A stretch of 5,700 nucleotides of DNA, from NCBI GenBank assembly GCA_018609945.1, contig JAHENO010000032.1:1-5700 (forward strand), read 5' to 3'. The DNA comes from Haloarculaceae archaeon. GTDB taxonomy: Archaea; Halobacteriota; Halobacteria; Halobacteriales; Haloarculaceae. The translations under genes were made by a program, and so were the position numbers. Numbering within the stretch: the first letter of the stretch is position 1; the number at the start of each line of letters is the position of its first letter. This document shows, piece by piece, positions 4,640-5,700 of this stretch. Under the pieces are notes generated by a model, which searched no databases, was not told where the DNA came from, and saw nothing but the letters and a program-made list of their open reading frames with translations.

Positions 4640-4711
4640 GGATGTGGTGGAGACCAGACGCGCGCAGCGGAGCGAGCACGTCTGGGCGTGGTTCACATCC
4701 CTCCCGGCCCG
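4640..4711 (+). repeat. Fold-back unit B, diverged relative of unit A
   Basis: It has the same order of parts as unit A. A short inverted segment GGATGTG (4640-4646) matches CACATCC (4694-4700). A 7-bp stem CCAGACG (4654-4660) / CGTCTGG (4679-4685) closes an 18-base loop with AGCGGAGCGAG. A G(G)CGTGG linker follows, then a tRNA-end copy. The arms have changed together (T to G on one side, A to C on the other), so the pairing is kept although the sequence differs from unit A. Confidence 0.6.
4690..4711 (+). repeat. tRNA 3'-end core, copy 3 (20 of 22 bases)
   Basis: It differs from the tRNA-Lys end at two positions (A to C at 4696, T to C at 4702). The downstream sequence also resembles that after copy 2: 16 of 19 bases match, ending in TTTCTCGTCGG, then TCGCTAC after a 10-base deletion. 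The similarity runs to the stop codon of the GNAT gene. Confidence 0.65.
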
Positions 4712-4732
4712 ATACACGTTTCTCGTCGGTCG

Positions 4733-5173
4733 CTACAGCTGCTTGACCATCTCGACGTGGGGAATGTTGGCCTCGGTGAAGACGTCGCTGACCGTCTCGT
4801 AGCCGAGTTTCGCGTAGAAGTCCTCGACATGGGTCTGGGCGTGCAGTGCCATCCGCGAACAGCCCTGCTCGCGCGCCTCGTTCTCGACGCGTTCCATGAG
4901 TTGCCGGCCGAGTCCCTCGCCGCGGTAGGGCCGGAGGACGGCGACCCGTTCGGCCTTGGCGGTCGCCGCGTCCGGGAACCTAAGACGTGCGGTGCCGACC
5001 GGTTCGTCCCTGGCGGTGTCGCGTGCGAGGAAGTGCGTCGCCGTCGCGTCGTGGTCGTCCATCTCGATGGCCTCGGGGACGTCCTGTTCGTCGACGAAGA
5101 CCGCCCGGCGGACGGCGAAGGCCTCGGCGAGCGCGCCCTCGTCGTCGACGCGCAGTACCTCGTAGCGTGACAC
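4733..5173 (-). CDS. GNAT family N-acetyltransferase
   Basis: A soluble acyl-CoA-dependent acetyltransferase of 146 residues; substrate unknown. The N-terminal part resembles the ElaA/YjcF-like branch (AFAVRRAVFVDEQDVPE, residues 18-34, then DDHDATATHFLA). Motif A is clear at about 75-90: ERVAVLRPYRGEGLGRQL, with the RGEGLG acetyl-CoA pyrophosphate loop. A late FYAKLGYE (motif B region) follows. A longer reading from ATG 5227 would add 18 residues, MRCGRPKRSDTRPLQHGS, which are basic and unlike the acidic remainder. The GTG at 5173 gives the usual MSRYEVLR opening and has a weak TATA-like GATACG about 27 bases upstream, so it is preferred without certainty. The TAG stop lies in the tail of the tRNA-derived repeat downstream. 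It is divergent from the zinc-finger gene. Confidence 0.82.
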   Translation of the reverse strand: MSRYEVLRVDDEGALAEAFAVRRAVFVDEQDVPEAIEMDDHDATATHFLARDTARDEPVGTARLRFPDAATAKAERVAVLRPYRGEGLGRQLMERVENEAREQGCSRMALHAQTHVEDFYAKLGYETVSDVFTEANIPHVEMVKQL

Positions 5174-5254
5174 GCTCCCGTGTTGGAGCGGCCGCGTATC
5201 TGAGCGTTTCGGACGACCACAGCGCATTTGCTACCGGCAGTCGAAGCTGTCGAT

Positions 5255-5377
5255 ATGGCGTTCGTGACACTCACCTGCAACACGTGTGGCGACGAGTTCG
5301 GGGCACACCCGAGCGCCAACGCGGCCGAGAACGGCTACTGCAGCCCGCACTGCGAGACCGACGGGAAGGGACTCTAG
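5255..5377 (+). CDS. Small zinc-finger protein, 40 residues
   Basis: ATG at 5255 to TAG at 5377 encodes 40 residues starting MAFVTLTCNTCGDEF. Two cysteine pairs, C8-x2-C11 and C29-x3-C33 (CSPHC), make a plausible treble-clef or zinc-ribbon site, with H32 as an alternative ligand. The protein is acidic and Gly/Asn-rich between the knuckles, with no membrane segment. Codons show the strong G/C third-position use of neighbouring genes (ATG GCG TTC GTG ACA CTC ACC TGC), which supports real coding. Such micro-proteins with two Cys pairs are common in haloarchaea and often act in regulation or protein contacts, but no function is assigned here. No strong TATA box is seen; the 5224-5235 stretch is the only candidate. 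Its stop is 26 bases from the stop of convergent guaB. Confidence 0.72.
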   Translation: MAFVTLTCNTCGDEFGAHPSANAAENGYCSPHCETDGKGL

Positions 5378-5403
5378 CCTTCGGGAGTCAGACACTCCGG
5401 CTG

Positions 5404-5700
5404 TTACCCTTCGGGGCTGTAGTTGGGTGCCTCGTCGGTGATGACGACGTCGTGGGCGTGGCTCTCCTGCTGGCCGGCCGGGGAGACGCGCACGAACTCG
5501 GCGCGCTTCTTGAATCCCGGGATGGATTCGGCACCGACGTAGCCCATCCCGGACTGCATCCCGCCGACGAGCTGGTGGAGTTCCGACTCCAGGGACCCCT
5601 TGTACGGCGTGGCGGCCTCGACGCCCTCGGGGACGAACTCGTCGTCGTCCTCCTCTTTGAGGTAGCGTTCGCCGCCACCCTCGCTCATCGCGCCGACCGA
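5404..5700 (-). CDS. guaB: IMP dehydrogenase, C-terminal 98 residues
   Basis: The 3' end of the gene for IMP dehydrogenase, which oxidises IMP to XMP with NAD+ in the first committed step of GMP synthesis. The visible part starts inside the frame at SVGAM, the end of the conserved YRGMGSxGAM segment. The catalytic flap with its Arg-Tyr dyad (GGERYL) follows, then PEGVEAATPYKG and the C-terminal barrel end SELHQLVGGMQSGMGYVGA. The tail VRVSPAGQQESHAHDV is typical of IMP dehydrogenases, and the protein ends DEAPNYSPEG before TAA. An internal ATG at 5688 is not the start: the frame stays open to the edge and the conserved sequence continues through it. The loop LKEEDDDEFVPEG is more acidic than in bacterial enzymes, as expected for a halophile. 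The active-site Cys and CBS domains would lie outside the window. Confidence 0.95.
   Translation of the reverse strand, partial: SVGAMSEGGGERYLKEEDDDEFVPEGVEAATPYKGSLESELHQLVGGMQSGMGYVGAESIPGFKKRAEFVRVSPAGQQESHAHDVVITDEAPNYSPEG

Larger units (their letters stand above)
4316..4732. other. Non-coding island of tRNA-derived repeats and hairpins
   Basis: About 417 bases with no credible gene: the open frames here are short, Arg-rich and follow the repeat pattern of GC-rich hairpins. It holds two further direct copies and one inverted copy of the tRNA-Lys 3' end, and at least six short hairpins whose stems differ but whose loops are related to GAGCGnAGCGA on one strand or the other. The base composition is uneven, with AT-rich islands near 4442-4455, 4500-4519 and 4572-4586 between GC-rich hairpins. 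It reads as a decayed insertion site between tRNA-Lys and the GNAT gene. No integrase, transposase or origin-like sequence is left. Confidence 0.7.

Noticed and set aside
4420..4711. Second and third tRNA genes or tRNA pseudogenes
   Set aside because: Only the 3' 22 bases match. No D arm, anticodon arm or 5' acceptor strand is present, and the T stem cannot form.
4232..4717. Short open frames across the tRNA and the repeat island
   Set aside because: They read through the tRNA and hairpins, repeat Arg/Ser/Ala strings that mirror the GAGCG loops, and show no promoter or known domain.
4316..4732. CRISPR array
   Set aside because: Only two or three copies of the repeat exist, with unequal spacing. 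They derive from a tRNA end, and there are no cas genes in the window.
4693..5319. A 208-codon minus-strand frame over the acetyltransferase region
   Set aside because: It is an out-of-frame Arg/Ser/Thr-rich shadow. The GNAT motif A lies in the other frame.
5378..5403. Possible bidirectional terminator between the zinc-finger gene and guaB
   Set aside because: There is a GGAGT-cagac-ACTCC hairpin at 5384-5398, but with only 5 bp and no T-run on either side it is too weak to call.

Overview
This window looks like a piece of a halophilic archaeal (Halobacteria) chromosome. The evidence is high GC, strongly acidic predicted proteins, and AT-rich TATA-like boxes about 26-28 bases upstream of several start codons with little or no room for a leader. 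The gene content agrees: an archaetidylserine synthase-type CDP-alcohol transferase, a TrkA-N/DHH/DHHA1 fusion and an IMP dehydrogenase with a haloarchaeal-type tail. I cannot name the genus from sequence alone.

Left part (1-2164, all minus strand): the N-terminal end of an unidentified protein running off the left edge; a CDP-alcohol phosphatidyltransferase (archaetidylserine synthase type); a membrane-bound DUF457/YdjM-like metal-dependent hydrolase; and a thioredoxin. The 192-base gap between the hydrolase and thioredoxin holds two inverted repeats. One is a nested 79-bp structure whose outer arm supplies the first base of the window-strand complement of the thioredoxin stop codon.

Middle (2165-4241): a divergent promoter region, a short PRC-barrel protein on the plus strand, and a long DHH phosphoesterase with an N-terminal TrkA-N (RCK) domain on the minus strand. 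The last two converge and share a palindromic CTAG, so each stop codon lies on one strand of the same four bases.

Right part (4242-5700): a tRNA-Lys(CUU) gene, followed by about 417 bases of non-coding sequence packed with fragments of the tRNA 3' end (one exact 22-base direct copy, one 20/22 copy, one 14-base inverted copy). The same stretch holds a series of short hairpins with unrelated stems but recurring loops of the type GAGCGnAGCGA. This looks like the scar of one or more insertions at the tRNA 3' end, and it is the most unusual part of the window. It abuts the stop codon of a GNAT acetyltransferase on the minus strand. Beyond that lie a 40-residue zinc-finger micro-protein on the plus strand and the C-terminal part of IMP dehydrogenase (guaB), which runs off the right edge on the minus strand.

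The genes are mostly ordinary housekeeping or conserved haloarchaeal genes with separate promoters rather than one operon. No integrase, transposase, CRISPR array or defence system is visible.
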